A model generated the notes under the pieces. The model did no database searches. It was given only the letters and a program-made list of their open reading frames with translations, and was not told where the DNA came from. The position numbers and the translations under genes are program-made. 34,250 nt of DNA from a virus, in IMG/VR virus record IMGVR_UViG_3300008451_000398, positions 1 through 34,250 of that record; one strand, given 5' to 3'. Positions 1-9,046 of this stretch are shown piece after piece (the stretch's first letter is position 1; each line of letters starts with the position of its first letter).

Positions 1-60
1 AATTCCTGCCATTGGCGAAATATCTGCTAACTTTCTACTTTTTGTTAAAGTAACTGCCAT
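1..60 (-). CDS. Tail tube-like protein, N-terminal 20 residues (continues at 34250)
   Basis: ATG at base 60 opens a frame that runs off the left edge after exactly 20 codons, with no stop. The right edge of the window supplies the same frame and strand for another 162 codons, so the two pieces form one 182-residue protein across the circle junction. It lies directly behind the major capsid gene and its terminator. The identification is discussed under the larger piece. Confidence 0.8.
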   Translation of the reverse strand, partial: MAVTLTKSRKLADISPMAGI

Positions 61-74
61 ATTAATTTTGTTTT

Positions 75-102
75 AAAAACCGCCCGAATTAACGGGCGGT
101 TA
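75..102 (-). terminator. Rho-independent terminator behind the major capsid gene
   Basis: A perfect 9-bp GC-rich stem (AACCGCCCG at 78-86 pairing with CGGGCGGTT at 93-101) with a 6-base loop is followed on the minus strand by a run of five T. It sits between the capsid stop codon and the next gene start at base 60. Read-through must occur or a further promoter must exist for the genes beyond it, because no promoter is visible in the 15 bases left before the next start. Confidence 0.85.
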
Positions 103-110
103 TGTTAATA

Positions 111-1157
111 TTATCCGTTGTATAACGTGATGTATTTTTGATTCGTTACAAATGTAGCGATTGAACCTACGTTTTTAATGTAACGCTGCATAGCTCCATT
201 TGCCATTCTATCCACCATTAACGCACTTACATCAGATGTTAAATCCATTAACAATTTTAAGAACGCTCCAGCAGTTAAAATTCTAAATCCAACTAAAGGA
301 ACAAATTTAATTTCAATACCATTGTAGTAGATTTTTTCATTTGCACCAGCTCCCTCAACTAAGAAGTTTACTTGTTGCGCTGCCCCTACTGCATTATTAG
401 CAATCTTAATCAATTGTCTGTCCCCACGTGGTGCAAAAATTACAGGCATCTCGTTTAGATTTGTAGAGTTTACAATTTTCTCAGGCGCACCAGCATAAAG
501 CTTACCATACTCAGCAGCGATATTAGAACTTGTAACGGTTGTTCCTGTTACTTTTATGTAATCCCCTAAACCAGCGCCTGGAGTATCTTTAGCTTGTGAA
601 TCATTGTACAAAATTTTTGTAGCAATAGAATCAAACAAAGTTGTAGGCATAGCAGCAACTAAAGCCTGAGCCGATGCTGTAATTGACCCTTGACCAGCTC
701 CTGGAATTAAAGCCGCAATAGCCGCTTTTGTAGCAGCTGTTGCCCCGTTCCAAATTTTATTTTCTAAATCTTCTCCAATTGCAGGTGCAACTTGAATAAG
801 TACTTTTTTGTCGAACTCATCAGATACGGTATTGAATGCACCAGCAGCCATAGACTTCTCGAATTTAGTACCTTTCAATACGTTGTCATCAATAGTATCT
901 TCGTAGTTGTACGTTAATAATGATACTGGTGTTTTCTTAACGTTTAAGTCAATATTACCAGTAGTTGTAACGCCACCTGTGTTAAGTGCTGTCATTGCAA
1001 CTGCAACTTTGCTTTCGTAAACATCAGTTCCTGATTTGTGTCCCTCTTGTACATCGATAATAGCATCTCTAAATGTACCCGAGTTTGAGTAGATTTCCGC
1101 TACTACTTCCTCTAATTCTGAGTGGTTTCTTGTAGAACCCGTGTAATTAATTCCCAT
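111..1157 (-). CDS. Major capsid protein
   Basis: A 348-residue protein with the composition and size of a phage major capsid protein: an N-terminal part rich in acidic helices, many Ala/Thr/Gly/Val residues in the middle, and a hydrophobic region near the C terminus. No short diagnostic motif is visible, so the call rests on length, on position (behind a protease-scaffold fusion and a 62-residue gene, in front of a tail tube-like gene) and on the strong terminator that follows, which is usual for highly expressed capsid genes. The HK97 fold is inferred. A main tail protein is the alternative, but the neighbouring protease makes capsid more likely. Confidence 0.85.
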   Translation of the reverse strand: MGINYTGSTRNHSELEEVVAEIYSNSGTFRDAIIDVQEGHKSGTDVYESKVAVAMTALNTGGVTTTGNIDLNVKKTPVSLLTYNYEDTIDDNVLKGTKFEKSMAAGAFNTVSDEFDKKVLIQVAPAIGEDLENKIWNGATAATKAAIAALIPGAGQGSITASAQALVAAMPTTLFDSIATKILYNDSQAKDTPGAGLGDYIKVTGTTVTSSNIAAEYGKLYAGAPEKIVNSTNLNEMPVIFAPRGDRQLIKIANNAVGAAQQVNFLVEGAGANEKIYYNGIEIKFVPLVGFRILTAGAFLKLLMDLTSDVSALMVDRMANGAMQRYIKNVGSIATFVTNQKYITLYNG

Positions 1158-1160
1158 TTG

Positions 1161-1349
1161 TTATTTCTTTTTTTTGTTGTTGTTATAAATTTCTAAATCA
1201 CTTTTTAACCATTCGATTTGGTCATTTGTTAAAATGTCTTTGTAATATTTTTCAAGTACTACGTCCTTTGGAAAAGACGCTTGTAAATCTTCGTAATTTA
1301 CACCAGCGTCAAAAGGATTAAGTTTTGCTTTTTCTTTGACTTCTGCCAT
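1161..1349 (-). CDS. Small protein between protease-scaffold and capsid
   Basis: A 62-residue charged protein ending in a lysine-rich tail (NNNKKKK). It fits tightly between the protease-scaffold gene (3 bases) and the capsid gene (3 bases), so it is co-translated with them. It has no signal peptide or membrane segment. The position suggests a head accessory or decoration protein, but this is inference only; the family was not recognised. Confidence 0.75.
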   Translation of the reverse strand: MAEVKEKAKLNPFDAGVNYEDLQASFPKDVVLEKYYKDILTNDQIEWLKSDLEIYNNNKKKK

Positions 1350-1352
1350 AAC

Positions 1353-2312
1353 TTAAATTTTACCTCTGTTATACAAATAACGCTCGTGATTGCTCATCAT
1401 TTCGTAAGGCTTATCAACTTTCTTTTCAGTTGGTAAGTTCGTTACCGATTGAGCTGCTGGTGTTTCGTTTTTGAATTTTTCAAAATCAGCTTTTACTTCT
1501 GAAATTTGCTTTTTCATTGTTTCCAACTCCGTTTCGTCTTTAACTTTGTCAGCTTCCATTGTAGCTAATTTAGTTTCCAATTCTGCAACTTGACTTTTAA
1601 GCTTTGCATTTTCTTCGATAAGCATTGCTTTCTCTTCGTCTGGTGCTTCTGCTGTCGGTGCATCTTCTGCCATGTCCTCAGCTTCTTTTGCTTTTTCTTC
1701 TTCAGCAATTTGCTCTGGTGTTTTCTCTTCCACCTCATCAGCAAACAGCTCTTTGAAAAAAGCGGTCACTTTTTCTAATTTACTCATTTCTATTTCTGTT
1801 TTAAAATTCACTTCTTTATTGTTGAAATGCGCCTCAATAGATAAACCATCTATATTACCATTTTTGCACTCATTCCAAACCTCGTTATTCTCTACTTTAA
1901 AAGCCATTACTAAGTCGCCATCTTCTACGCTTAAACCTAATACTTTAGCTTTGTCAATATCTTTATTCATTACTATCCAACTTTCAAAAGAATAAACGTC
2001 TTTAACACTTTCTTCTGAATGGTTTATATTCGTCTTACTTTGTCCGTTAAATTTAAAATACTTTTGTTGGAATTTCTCAACTGTTTCTTTAGAATAAAAA
2101 ACATATGCTGGCTCTCCTTTAATGTCTTTTCTAAATATTAATTTATTCGGGCGCATTGCAACTGAATAGATAACCCTTTTTTCATCATTAAAAAACACTA
2201 AAGGTTTTTCAGTATTGAAATATAAAAGTGTTTGTTCAACTGCTGGGTCTTTTACCAACGATGTAGTAAAATGTTCCTTATCTTCGTCTAAAAATATTTC
2301 GTATTTTTTCAT
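1353..2312 (-). CDS. Prohead protease (XkdF/S78-like) fused to scaffold
   Basis: A 319-residue two-part protein. Residues 1-170 look like the XkdF-type prohead protease: SVAMRPNKLIFRKD at about 50-63, a histidine in NINHS (H98), and GLSIEAHF with S158, the expected catalytic Ser/His pair. Residues 176-319 are charged and rich in Glu, Lys and Ala with a heptad-like run near 220-285, as expected for a capsid scaffold. A methionine at 176 (EIEMSKLEKV) lies exactly at the boundary and could start a separate scaffold product. The gene stands immediately upstream of the capsid gene, where scaffold and protease normally lie. The family is established; the internal start is inference. Confidence 0.82.
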   Translation of the reverse strand: MKKYEIFLDEDKEHFTTSLVKDPAVEQTLLYFNTEKPLVFFNDEKRVIYSVAMRPNKLIFRKDIKGEPAYVFYSKETVEKFQQKYFKFNGQSKTNINHSEESVKDVYSFESWIVMNKDIDKAKVLGLSVEDGDLVMAFKVENNEVWNECKNGNIDGLSIEAHFNNKEVNFKTEIEMSKLEKVTAFFKELFADEVEEKTPEQIAEEEKAKEAEDMAEDAPTAEAPDEEKAMLIEENAKLKSQVAELETKLATMEADKVKDETELETMKKQISEVKADFEKFKNETPAAQSVTNLPTEKKVDKPYEMMSNHERYLYNRGKI

Positions 2313-2469
2313 AAATATAAATATAAAAAAAGCCTGTCCACTAAATGCAGATAGGCTTTAATTTGTATTTTAGTGCTTTATTTTCAGTGCTGTACATCTT
2401 CATACAGATTTAATTCGGGTTAAAGATAATAAATTATTTTTAATTATTCTAAATAAATTATATTTTTTT
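2313..2469 (-). terminator. Spacer with terminator between tape measure and head genes
   Basis: This 157-bp gap separates the tape measure gene from the head genes. At 2322-2360 lies a stem (AAAGCCT with AGGCTTT, one internal mismatch, 11-base loop) followed on the minus strand by seven T, a good rho-independent terminator or attenuator. It ends 10 bases before the protease start codon. Upstream is a TATCTTTA box near 2425-2432, one base off the Bacteroidetes -7 element, without a clear -33 TTG. The rest is AT-rich and appears empty. Confidence 0.7.
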
Positions 2470-4647
2470 TTAAAAAGAATTACTATCAATTCTATTTCTG
2501 TCTAATGCTTGTGCTGTTGTAACCTCTGAACTAACTACAAAAGCTTGTACTGGTGGCTGCTCGTTTATATTTCCAGCTACTGTTGTTGCAATTTGGTTTT
2601 CGCTACTATTTTGAAAACTAACTTGTGGTGCATTTCCGCCACTTGGTGCGCTCATTCCACTTGCTGAACCTCCACCACTTGCGCTACCGCCACCGCCACC
2701 AACGGCAGACAATGCTTTTGCGGTTGCTGCTATCGAACTTGCGATACCGATACCTGTTATAATATTGTTTAACGCTATTACTGGCGCTGCACTTGCTCCT
2801 GACGTTGCTATTGCTTGCGGAGTTGCTAATGCTCCAATATTCGCACGATTATTATCAATAACCATTTTACCGATACCGATTGCATTTTCAGCTATAATAG
2901 CCGCTTTCTGCATTGCTTTTGATTTTCCAAAAACGCCCGCTAATAATTGAATCCCTTTACTTGCTATTTCGAGTTTCTTATCTTCAATAGCTTCTTTTTG
3001 CTCAAGCATTGCGTCTTCGATAATTTTAGCATCTTCTGCTTTTTTCTTATCTGCTTCCGCTTGTTTGTCGGCTGCTTCTTTGTCTTTTATTGCTTTCTCT
3101 TCGTCTCTTTTAAGTTTTAATTCATCTTCTAAGAGATTGTATTTTTCAGCATTTAATTTTAAAAGATTAGAAACATCTTCGCCCTTTTTTCTTAAAAGTT
3201 CAATTTCTTCTAAGTCGCGTTCTTTTTGTCTTTTTAGTTTTTGTTCGTCTGTTTTATCTTTGATATTTTCAATATCAGTGATATACTTTTCCTCTAAATT
3301 TTTTAAATCTTCTTTTAACTTTTGGCGTGCTTTTAATTCCTCTTCATCTCTGCGCTTTTGCTCCTCTCTTGCTTTCTTTGCAGCCTCCGCACGTTTATCA
3401 GCAATCTCTTTATTTTTCTGTGTTTCTTCTTGTACTATTTCAACTTTATGGTCAATAGCCATTTGACGACGTGCCTTTAAACTATTATTATAGTCGCCAT
3501 TTGTCTTTTGATAAAACTCAGTAGCTTTCTTTGCCGTTTCTTTTTGTGCGTCTGTCGCATCTTCTAAACCTGCAACCCTTTGAGCTTCTAAATAAATAGA
3601 ATAAGCCTTAACAGCATTTAAACGTTTCTCTGCAACTTCTTGATTAATTAATTCTTCTTTTAATTTACGAACTTCGTCAGCGCTTTTGCCTTGTGCTTTT
3701 GCCATTGCAATAGAAGCATCGGCTGAGAATTTCATTTGTTCGTTTGCCTTTTCGTTTGCTTTGGCTAAATTATCAATTTCATTTGATAGCTTTTTGTTCG
3801 CTTTTTCTGCTTTTTCAGCTTCTTCTGCACTATCTTGAAACGCTTTGATAAGAAAATATGCGCCAGCAATTAAAGCGGTTATAGCAACAACTAAAGCACC
3901 AATAGGATTGGCACTCATTGCAACATTCCACGCCCATTGTGCTGCTGTAACTATTCCTGTTGCAACCGCTTGAGCTGAAGTAACCACTACATTTTTAGCC
4001 TTAGCTGCAAAACTTTGATTTTCTGCTAATACATTTGCCTCTGTTGCTGCTGTATTAGCTACTGTTGCCGCTGTGTCTACTGCTTTTGAACTTGTTATTT
4101 TAACAAACATTGCAGTAACTTGAGCCTGAAGTTTACCAATTTCTCCAGCCATATCAAAAATTCCACTAACAGCGTCACTAAACGCCATTGCAGCCTGAAC
4201 TTTTAAAAGTGTTTTTTCGGTTTCTTCGTTAACATCTCCAAATAAAGCCATTCCAGAAGTAACACCTTGCATACCAATTCCTGCTATTTTAGCTGATGTT
4301 GCTAATGCTGTAAATTTTTGGTCAGGATTAAAAGCGTCTGAGAAATCTTTTGTTTCGTCCATCTCATCTTTTAACCTTGCTACATTTTGCGCAGCAGCTA
4401 AAGCCTCTTTTGATGTAACGCCAAACGTTTGAGCAAGTCTTTGATATTCTATGGTTGCCTCTTTAATTTGAGTTTTCATAGACTTGTAAGCCTGCTCTTC
4501 TTTTTTGGTAATCTCATTACCTTTTACCTTTTCATCATTTACATTTTCGTAAGCGTTGTTTAAATTATCAATAGTTTTCGCAGCGTCTAATGCGTTGGTT
4601 TTGTAATTTAAAATTATATTCTGTTGTATGTCTTTTTCGTCTGCCAT
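2470..4647 (-). CDS. Tail tape measure protein
   Basis: A 725-residue protein with the classic tape measure composition: Ala- and Lys/Glu-rich helical segments, a long charged coiled coil from about 275 to 560, a hydrophobic membrane-like segment at 249-270 (PIGALVVAITALIAGAYF), and a Gly/Ser-rich low-complexity stretch near 650-680. The protein presumably sets tail length and helps DNA enter the host; at about 1.5 angstrom per residue the tail would be roughly 110 nm, fitting a siphovirus. It follows the 714-residue tail protein with a 3-base gap. Unusually, it is the last gene of the tail block and is followed by head genes. Confidence 0.9.
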   Translation of the reverse strand: MADEKDIQQNIILNYKTNALDAAKTIDNLNNAYENVNDEKVKGNEITKKEEQAYKSMKTQIKEATIEYQRLAQTFGVTSKEALAAAQNVARLKDEMDETKDFSDAFNPDQKFTALATSAKIAGIGMQGVTSGMALFGDVNEETEKTLLKVQAAMAFSDAVSGIFDMAGEIGKLQAQVTAMFVKITSSKAVDTAATVANTAATEANVLAENQSFAAKAKNVVVTSAQAVATGIVTAAQWAWNVAMSANPIGALVVAITALIAGAYFLIKAFQDSAEEAEKAEKANKKLSNEIDNLAKANEKANEQMKFSADASIAMAKAQGKSADEVRKLKEELINQEVAEKRLNAVKAYSIYLEAQRVAGLEDATDAQKETAKKATEFYQKTNGDYNNSLKARRQMAIDHKVEIVQEETQKNKEIADKRAEAAKKAREEQKRRDEEELKARQKLKEDLKNLEEKYITDIENIKDKTDEQKLKRQKERDLEEIELLRKKGEDVSNLLKLNAEKYNLLEDELKLKRDEEKAIKDKEAADKQAEADKKKAEDAKIIEDAMLEQKEAIEDKKLEIASKGIQLLAGVFGKSKAMQKAAIIAENAIGIGKMVIDNNRANIGALATPQAIATSGASAAPVIALNNIITGIGIASSIAATAKALSAVGGGGGSASGGGSASGMSAPSGGNAPQVSFQNSSENQIATTVAGNINEQPPVQAFVVSSEVTTAQALDRNRIDSNSF

Positions 4648-4650
4648 CGC

Positions 4651-6795
4651 TTAGAAATTTAAAAGGGTTATTTTTGTTTTACCTGTTGTTTTGTCAATCG
4701 TACTTTCTAAAATCTCGAATCTCGTTTCTCCTATTATAATTTCATTTTGTAACCTAAAGCCTGTTGGAGTTTGTCCGCTTCCTGCTACTATTGTAGAATC
4801 ATTTAAGTATATTTCTGAACTTGGCAAAATCAAACTATAAGTCTGACTTAACGCATTTGGATTTAAAAGCCTTGCTATAAATTGCGAATAGTATAATTGA
4901 AAACAACTATTTGTATAATCGATGTTATTAATTCTTAAAATCGAAAATGCTAACGAATGGTTATTAGTTTTATTGAATGGCATTACTTTTATGTAACTTG
5001 TAAGAGGCGAATTTATAAGCACGTTTGAAGTGTTTATATTTTGACAGCCTAAAGTAGTTGTTCCTAAAGAAGTATTGCCGTGAGAATAAAACAAAGTCAA
5101 TTCATCAAAGTTTGGCTGGTACCTAAAATAACCATCTATAATACTTGGGCTTTCATTTGTAAAAGCATAAGCCGTATAAATATTTGATGTTCCATTTATA
5201 AGTACGGGCGGAATAATACTAAAATTTGTTTCTACCTTAAATTCGTTTGCTTTGTCAGGCTTAACACTTGGATAATAAGTTTGTCCGTACTCAATCCCAA
5301 ACTGGTTTTTAAAATCAATATTGCTTCTGTAATTGCTTTGCGCTAATTTGAAGTTATAATAGTTGTATGGATTGTTTACTGATTTCACTACTTCTTTTAC
5401 ATCTGCAAATCTCGTATAGTCGACTACTAATTTACTATAAACTTGCCCACTTGCATTAACATCTTGCGGAGTTAAGAAAAATAAATTTTCATCGTTTGGC
5501 GAGCTGTCAAAAATAGAAATATTAAACGTCTTAAAATAAGAAGTTAAAAAATCTATAATCTTAATATCGGGAATCGTTTTAATTAAATCTATTTTATTTA
5601 AACCTACTGCATCGGCATTGTTGTTATTGTTTGATGTAGATGTAGCAATAACACTTGAAGTATAAAATCTGCAAGTTAATCTCACAGCCGACCACGTTAT
5701 TAACTTTTCGCTTTGAATCGAGATATAAAATTCTAATTCGTTAGCTACGAACATATTTAAAGGTAAATAAAAATCAAAAGTTACCGTTCCAAAGTCAAAC
5801 TCTAAATCACTATTTTCATAAAATAATATATTCGTCCCTTTTTGGTATAACTTTATAGTTACTGGCGTTTCGCTTGTAAAGTCATCGCTTATAATTGTAT
5901 TAGTAAAACTAAAAAACATACGAGGTCTTACCAATGTTGCTGATTTTTCTACCTTAAATGTTCCATCTCCTGAGTTATAGGTAACCTTATTAGTCGCACT
6001 TGAATTGCTAAAAGCGTTATTTATGCTAAAAAACTTCTCTTTACCATCGGTTATCTTTGAATTATTACCATAAATATATAAATCCTGCAATTGTGGTGTG
6101 CTTTCTAAAGGAGTATTTACCACTAAATCATACTTATTTTTAATCAAATCTAATACATCGGTAAACTTTATAGCAGGTCTTATCTCGCCACTTCTAATAC
6201 ATTGCTGAGATGTAGGCGCAATACTTGATTTATAAGCTATATTGTCGTTAAAGTTTTCGTTTGCGTCGTAATTCCAAACCCTATTATTAGAAACTAAAGG
6301 CGCAAAATAACGCAATCCGCTTATAGTCCCAACCCCTGATAGTCTTTGATATACTTCTTTTGAAGTCCATTTAGTTATATGTGTGCCATCGCTTAAAGAA
6401 TGTAGTGTATCATTTCCTATTCTGTCTTTTAAAGATAGTAAAGATGTGTTAAAATTAGCGGTAAAAGAATCAGCTTTGTTATTTTTATACTTAACACTTT
6501 CAAGTTTCAATATTCCGCTTTGGTCAAGCATACCATTAATATATACTTTACAATAGTATTTTGAATCAGGCAAAACCTTTACTACTTCGGTATTTCCAAA
6601 AAACCCAAAAGCCTGCTTATTCTTAGGAGTAGCAGGCAAAGTGAAATTCTTTGAAAATGGTGCGAAAACTTTTGTAATATCTTGTAAATCCTTTTTAGAA
6701 TACTTCATTTCAAAAGCTTCATCTTTGTAAAGGTCAAGTTTTGTAAATTCTAAATTATCAATACTTACATAAATTTCTGTTATTATGGTTGCCAT
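4651..6795 (-). CDS. Large tail or baseplate protein
   Basis: A 714-residue protein, rich in Asn, Ser, Thr and aromatic residues and predicted to be mainly beta. The N-terminal stretch FSKNFTLPATPKNKQAF at about 47-63 matches, from memory, a family of large structural proteins beside the tape measure in Bacteroidetes phages. No enzyme motif is visible. Its position directly before the tape measure gene suggests a hub or distal tail protein. It overlaps the preceding exported-protein gene by 13 bp. The exact tail role is inference. Confidence 0.65.
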   Translation of the reverse strand: MATIITEIYVSIDNLEFTKLDLYKDEAFEMKYSKKDLQDITKVFAPFSKNFTLPATPKNKQAFGFFGNTEVVKVLPDSKYYCKVYINGMLDQSGILKLESVKYKNNKADSFTANFNTSLLSLKDRIGNDTLHSLSDGTHITKWTSKEVYQRLSGVGTISGLRYFAPLVSNNRVWNYDANENFNDNIAYKSSIAPTSQQCIRSGEIRPAIKFTDVLDLIKNKYDLVVNTPLESTPQLQDLYIYGNNSKITDGKEKFFSINNAFSNSSATNKVTYNSGDGTFKVEKSATLVRPRMFFSFTNTIISDDFTSETPVTIKLYQKGTNILFYENSDLEFDFGTVTFDFYLPLNMFVANELEFYISIQSEKLITWSAVRLTCRFYTSSVIATSTSNNNNNADAVGLNKIDLIKTIPDIKIIDFLTSYFKTFNISIFDSSPNDENLFFLTPQDVNASGQVYSKLVVDYTRFADVKEVVKSVNNPYNYYNFKLAQSNYRSNIDFKNQFGIEYGQTYYPSVKPDKANEFKVETNFSIIPPVLINGTSNIYTAYAFTNESPSIIDGYFRYQPNFDELTLFYSHGNTSLGTTTLGCQNINTSNVLINSPLTSYIKVMPFNKTNNHSLAFSILRINNIDYTNSCFQLYYSQFIARLLNPNALSQTYSLILPSSEIYLNDSTIVAGSGQTPTGFRLQNEIIIGETRFEILESTIDKTTGKTKITLLNF

Positions 6796-7130
6796 TTGCA
6801 GTAGTAAATTGTTTGTACGTTTAAATTTTTTCTTTGGTCGTAATTTAAGTAAATCATATAATTATAATCTACTCCTTTTTTCTTGCCATCGCTTTTAACT
6901 ATTTGTAGCCAGTCCGTCATTACACCGTCTGTAATATAAACAATTCCGTTTACATTTTTAACTACATCATAACTAACCACCTTGCCGTCAAAAACAAGAT
7001 TACATTTCGTTTCTGTGATTTCTAAAGTGCCTTTGTACTTTGTAGCGAATGCACCCGAACCAATTAACTCAATGTTATATGTTTGACTATAACTAATTGC
7101 TGATAAAAATAATAATAGTAGTGTTTTCAT
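6783..7130 (-). CDS. Small exported protein inside the tail operon
   Basis: A 115-residue protein with a clear N-terminal signal peptide (MKTLLLLFLSAISYSQ, cleavage probably before Gln16) of the short type seen in Flavobacterium exported proteins. The remaining ~100 residues look beta-rich (YKGTLEITETKCNLVFDG and similar) with no membrane segment, so the product should be periplasmic or secreted. It is overlapped 13 bp by the following tail gene. An exported protein in a virion operon could be a moron acting on the host envelope, for example in superinfection exclusion, but nothing in the sequence proves this. Confidence 0.7.
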   Translation of the reverse strand: MKTLLLLFLSAISYSQTYNIELIGSGAFATKYKGTLEITETKCNLVFDGKVVSYDVVKNVNGIVYITDGVMTDWLQIVKSDGKKKGVDYNYMIYLNYDQRKNLNVQTIYYCKWQP

Positions 7131-7172
7131 AATTTAGACTAATTAAAAATAAGAGCTTAAAGATACAAAAAA

Positions 7173-8345
7173 TTATCTATAATCGTTTATTTTATTTGTT
7201 GTAATTTCAAATTTTAAATTGTAATCAATCATATTCTTATCGTTTACTCTATTCTTTACAGTAAAATCTGTGTCCGTTAAAATAACTGGTATTTGTTCAT
7301 GTGTTTTATACTTTGCTAAATAACTTTCTGTAACACTTAAACCATCAATAGTTGTGTTCAAATCGTCAATAGTTATAAACGTATTATCGATTGTAACGCC
7401 TATTAAAGTTTCTGTTTGAACATCTCCTACAAATCTAATTAAGTAAACCTTTGGACTATACACAATTTGCTCTACTTGATAAACCATATCTTCGGTAAGG
7501 CTTCCTGTATTGATAGTTATAGTTTCTGTAACGTCAAAATTATCAGTCAGTTTAGAGTGAGTGTATGATGTATCAATTCTTGACGGGTCACGATAATTTA
7601 CATTATTGGTTGCCATTTCTTTTTTAGCACTTCTAACAGCTTTGCCGTGAGGTGTAAACATTCCCCATAAACCTACCTTGTTCAAGTAAACAATTAAATA
7701 AGGGTCACGACTAATGCGACTCCATTCATCTGGCGGTGTTACATCTGATACAGTTATAATATTTCCACTTGTAGCGGTTGCAACTGTCTTAGTTAAATCA
7801 AAATCTTGTTCGATGTAGTTATGAATCTTTGGGTTATACCAACGCTCTGAACTTGGGATATCTACATTGTAAAAAGTGTTAGCTGTTTGTTCGTTTGCCC
7901 ATCTGTAACCTAATGTAGCGAATGACGTTCTAAAATTAAAACGTGTTGTAACTCCTGCGCTTGTTATGTCCGCCACAATTTGCCAAAACACACCTTGTCC
8001 CGTGATAGCTGGATTGTTTGCTTCGTTGTAACTAAAATTGGGTTGGTTAGTGTTTGGCGCATTGCTTGGACTTATAAGAAATGATTTTATTTGCTCTGAT
8101 ATTTCAAAGTTCAAATAATTATCTGATGCACTTACTTTTGTTTTATAAAAAGTATGGTTTGGACTTCCTAATGTTTTATTTTGCGCACCGTTCCAAATCC
8201 ATAAATAAACGTAAGCACTTTCAATCGTACTATCTTGTAAAGCGTTTTGTAATCTAATATGAATTGGAGAATTACAAAATGATATATCAGTATCATTTGA
8301 TATATTAGTTCTGTCTAAAACTGGTAATGTGGTTGGTGCTGCCAT
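7173..8345 (-). CDS. Tail structural protein, unknown role
   Basis: A 390-residue beta-rich protein with many Thr/Asn/Asp residues and no signal peptide, membrane segment or enzyme motif. It shares one base with the upstream neck-like gene and lies before the exported protein and the 714-residue tail protein. Composition and position indicate a virion protein, perhaps a distal tail or adaptor subunit. The family was not recognised by name. Confidence 0.6.
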   Translation of the reverse strand: MAAPTTLPVLDRTNISNDTDISFCNSPIHIRLQNALQDSTIESAYVYLWIWNGAQNKTLGSPNHTFYKTKVSASDNYLNFEISEQIKSFLISPSNAPNTNQPNFSYNEANNPAITGQGVFWQIVADITSAGVTTRFNFRTSFATLGYRWANEQTANTFYNVDIPSSERWYNPKIHNYIEQDFDLTKTVATATSGNIITVSDVTPPDEWSRISRDPYLIVYLNKVGLWGMFTPHGKAVRSAKKEMATNNVNYRDPSRIDTSYTHSKLTDNFDVTETITINTGSLTEDMVYQVEQIVYSPKVYLIRFVGDVQTETLIGVTIDNTFITIDDLNTTIDGLSVTESYLAKYKTHEQIPVILTDTDFTVKNRVNDKNMIDYNLKFEITTNKINDYR

Positions 8346-8677
8346 TATTTATTTTTAAAAGGTGCTAAAAGAACCTCGTTAATATCTTTTATAATTACTT
8401 TTGTATTCTCTTCTATATTGTTGTCGATTGCTATTTTAAGGGCGTTCTTTTCGCCTGTATCTTTTCCTGATGGATAGTTAAAAGCTCCGTAAAACATTTG
8501 TCCGAAAACTATCGTAGTGTCTTTCTCAACTCGCCAGTTCATCTCATCTTGAAGCCTACCAGTGTCACGTCTTGAAGTTGGAACAGCCTCATCTAAAACT
8601 ACATCGCCAAACTTCATAAGCCTTGCTTTGATAATCTTATCAGCTTTCATCTGTTCTTTACTCCTGCGCTTCGCCAT
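8345..8677 (-). CDS. Neck/head-closure protein, HK97 gp10-like (second copy)
   Basis: A 110-residue basic protein whose core, RRDTGRLQ followed about 14 residues later by VFGQMFYGAF, has the pattern of HK97 gp10-like neck proteins. The same pattern (RVDQGTLR ... FRQIYYGTF) is in the gene just upstream, which it overlaps by 20 bp, so the two look like tandem paralogues. They probably act at the head-tail joint or in tail completion. Confidence 0.6.
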   Translation of the reverse strand: MAKRRSKEQMKADKIIKARLMKFGDVVLDEAVPTSRRDTGRLQDEMNWRVEKDTTIVFGQMFYGAFNYPSGKDTGEKNALKIAIDNNIEENTKVIIKDINEVLLAPFKNK

Positions 8678-9044
8678 CTTCTTTTTTCTTTTTTATAGCT
8701 GTTATTAATTTTTTAACATTCTTGCTTGTGCTTCTGCTTATAGTATTTTTGACTATTCTTTGCGTTGCTCTACCTTGTTTGGTTTTTCCACTTTCATAAG
8801 TGTTACCACCTAATTCAGTAAGAACAACTTTATAAGCTATTCCGCTTGGCATATACTTACGTGCTAACTCTTCTAATTGCGAGTTATCTCCAAATGTTCC
8901 GTAGTATATTTGTCTAAACGTTACTAAACCCCTGACGTAGGTAAAAGCAATAGAACGCCTCAGTGTGCCTTGGTCTACCCTTGCGGTTGCCTTTGCCTTA
9001 TTAACGATTTCTTGCGCTATTGCTCTTACTTCTAAATCAGTCAT
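8658..9044 (-). CDS. Neck/head-closure protein, HK97 gp10-like (first copy)
   Basis: A 128-residue basic protein with the gp10-like pattern RVDQGTLRRSI at about 22-32 followed by TFRQIYYGTFGD. It ends in a Lys-rich tail. It lies 2 bases behind a 51-residue gene and overlaps the related downstream gene. HK97 gp10-type proteins connect head and tail. The family assignment rests on pattern similarity and genomic position. Confidence 0.62.
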   Translation of the reverse strand: MTDLEVRAIAQEIVNKAKATARVDQGTLRRSIAFTYVRGLVTFRQIYYGTFGDNSQLEELARKYMPSGIAYKVVLTELGGNTYESGKTKQGRATQRIVKNTISRSTSKNVKKLITAIKKKKEDGEAQE

Positions 9045-9046
9045 TA

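Noticed and set aside
1590-1995. Plus-strand frames opposite the protease-scaffold gene
   Set aside because: Shadow frames with low-complexity Cys/Phe/Ser composition; the minus-strand gene has recognisable catalytic residues.
2350-2420. 20-codon minus-strand ORF in the gap behind the tape measure gene
   Set aside because: It is very short, ends inside the terminator stem and has no sign of conservation.
3065-3466. Plus-strand frame of 133 residues opposite the tape measure gene
   Set aside because: It is the complement of a strong coding region and has a Ser/Phe-rich composition typical of a shadow frame.
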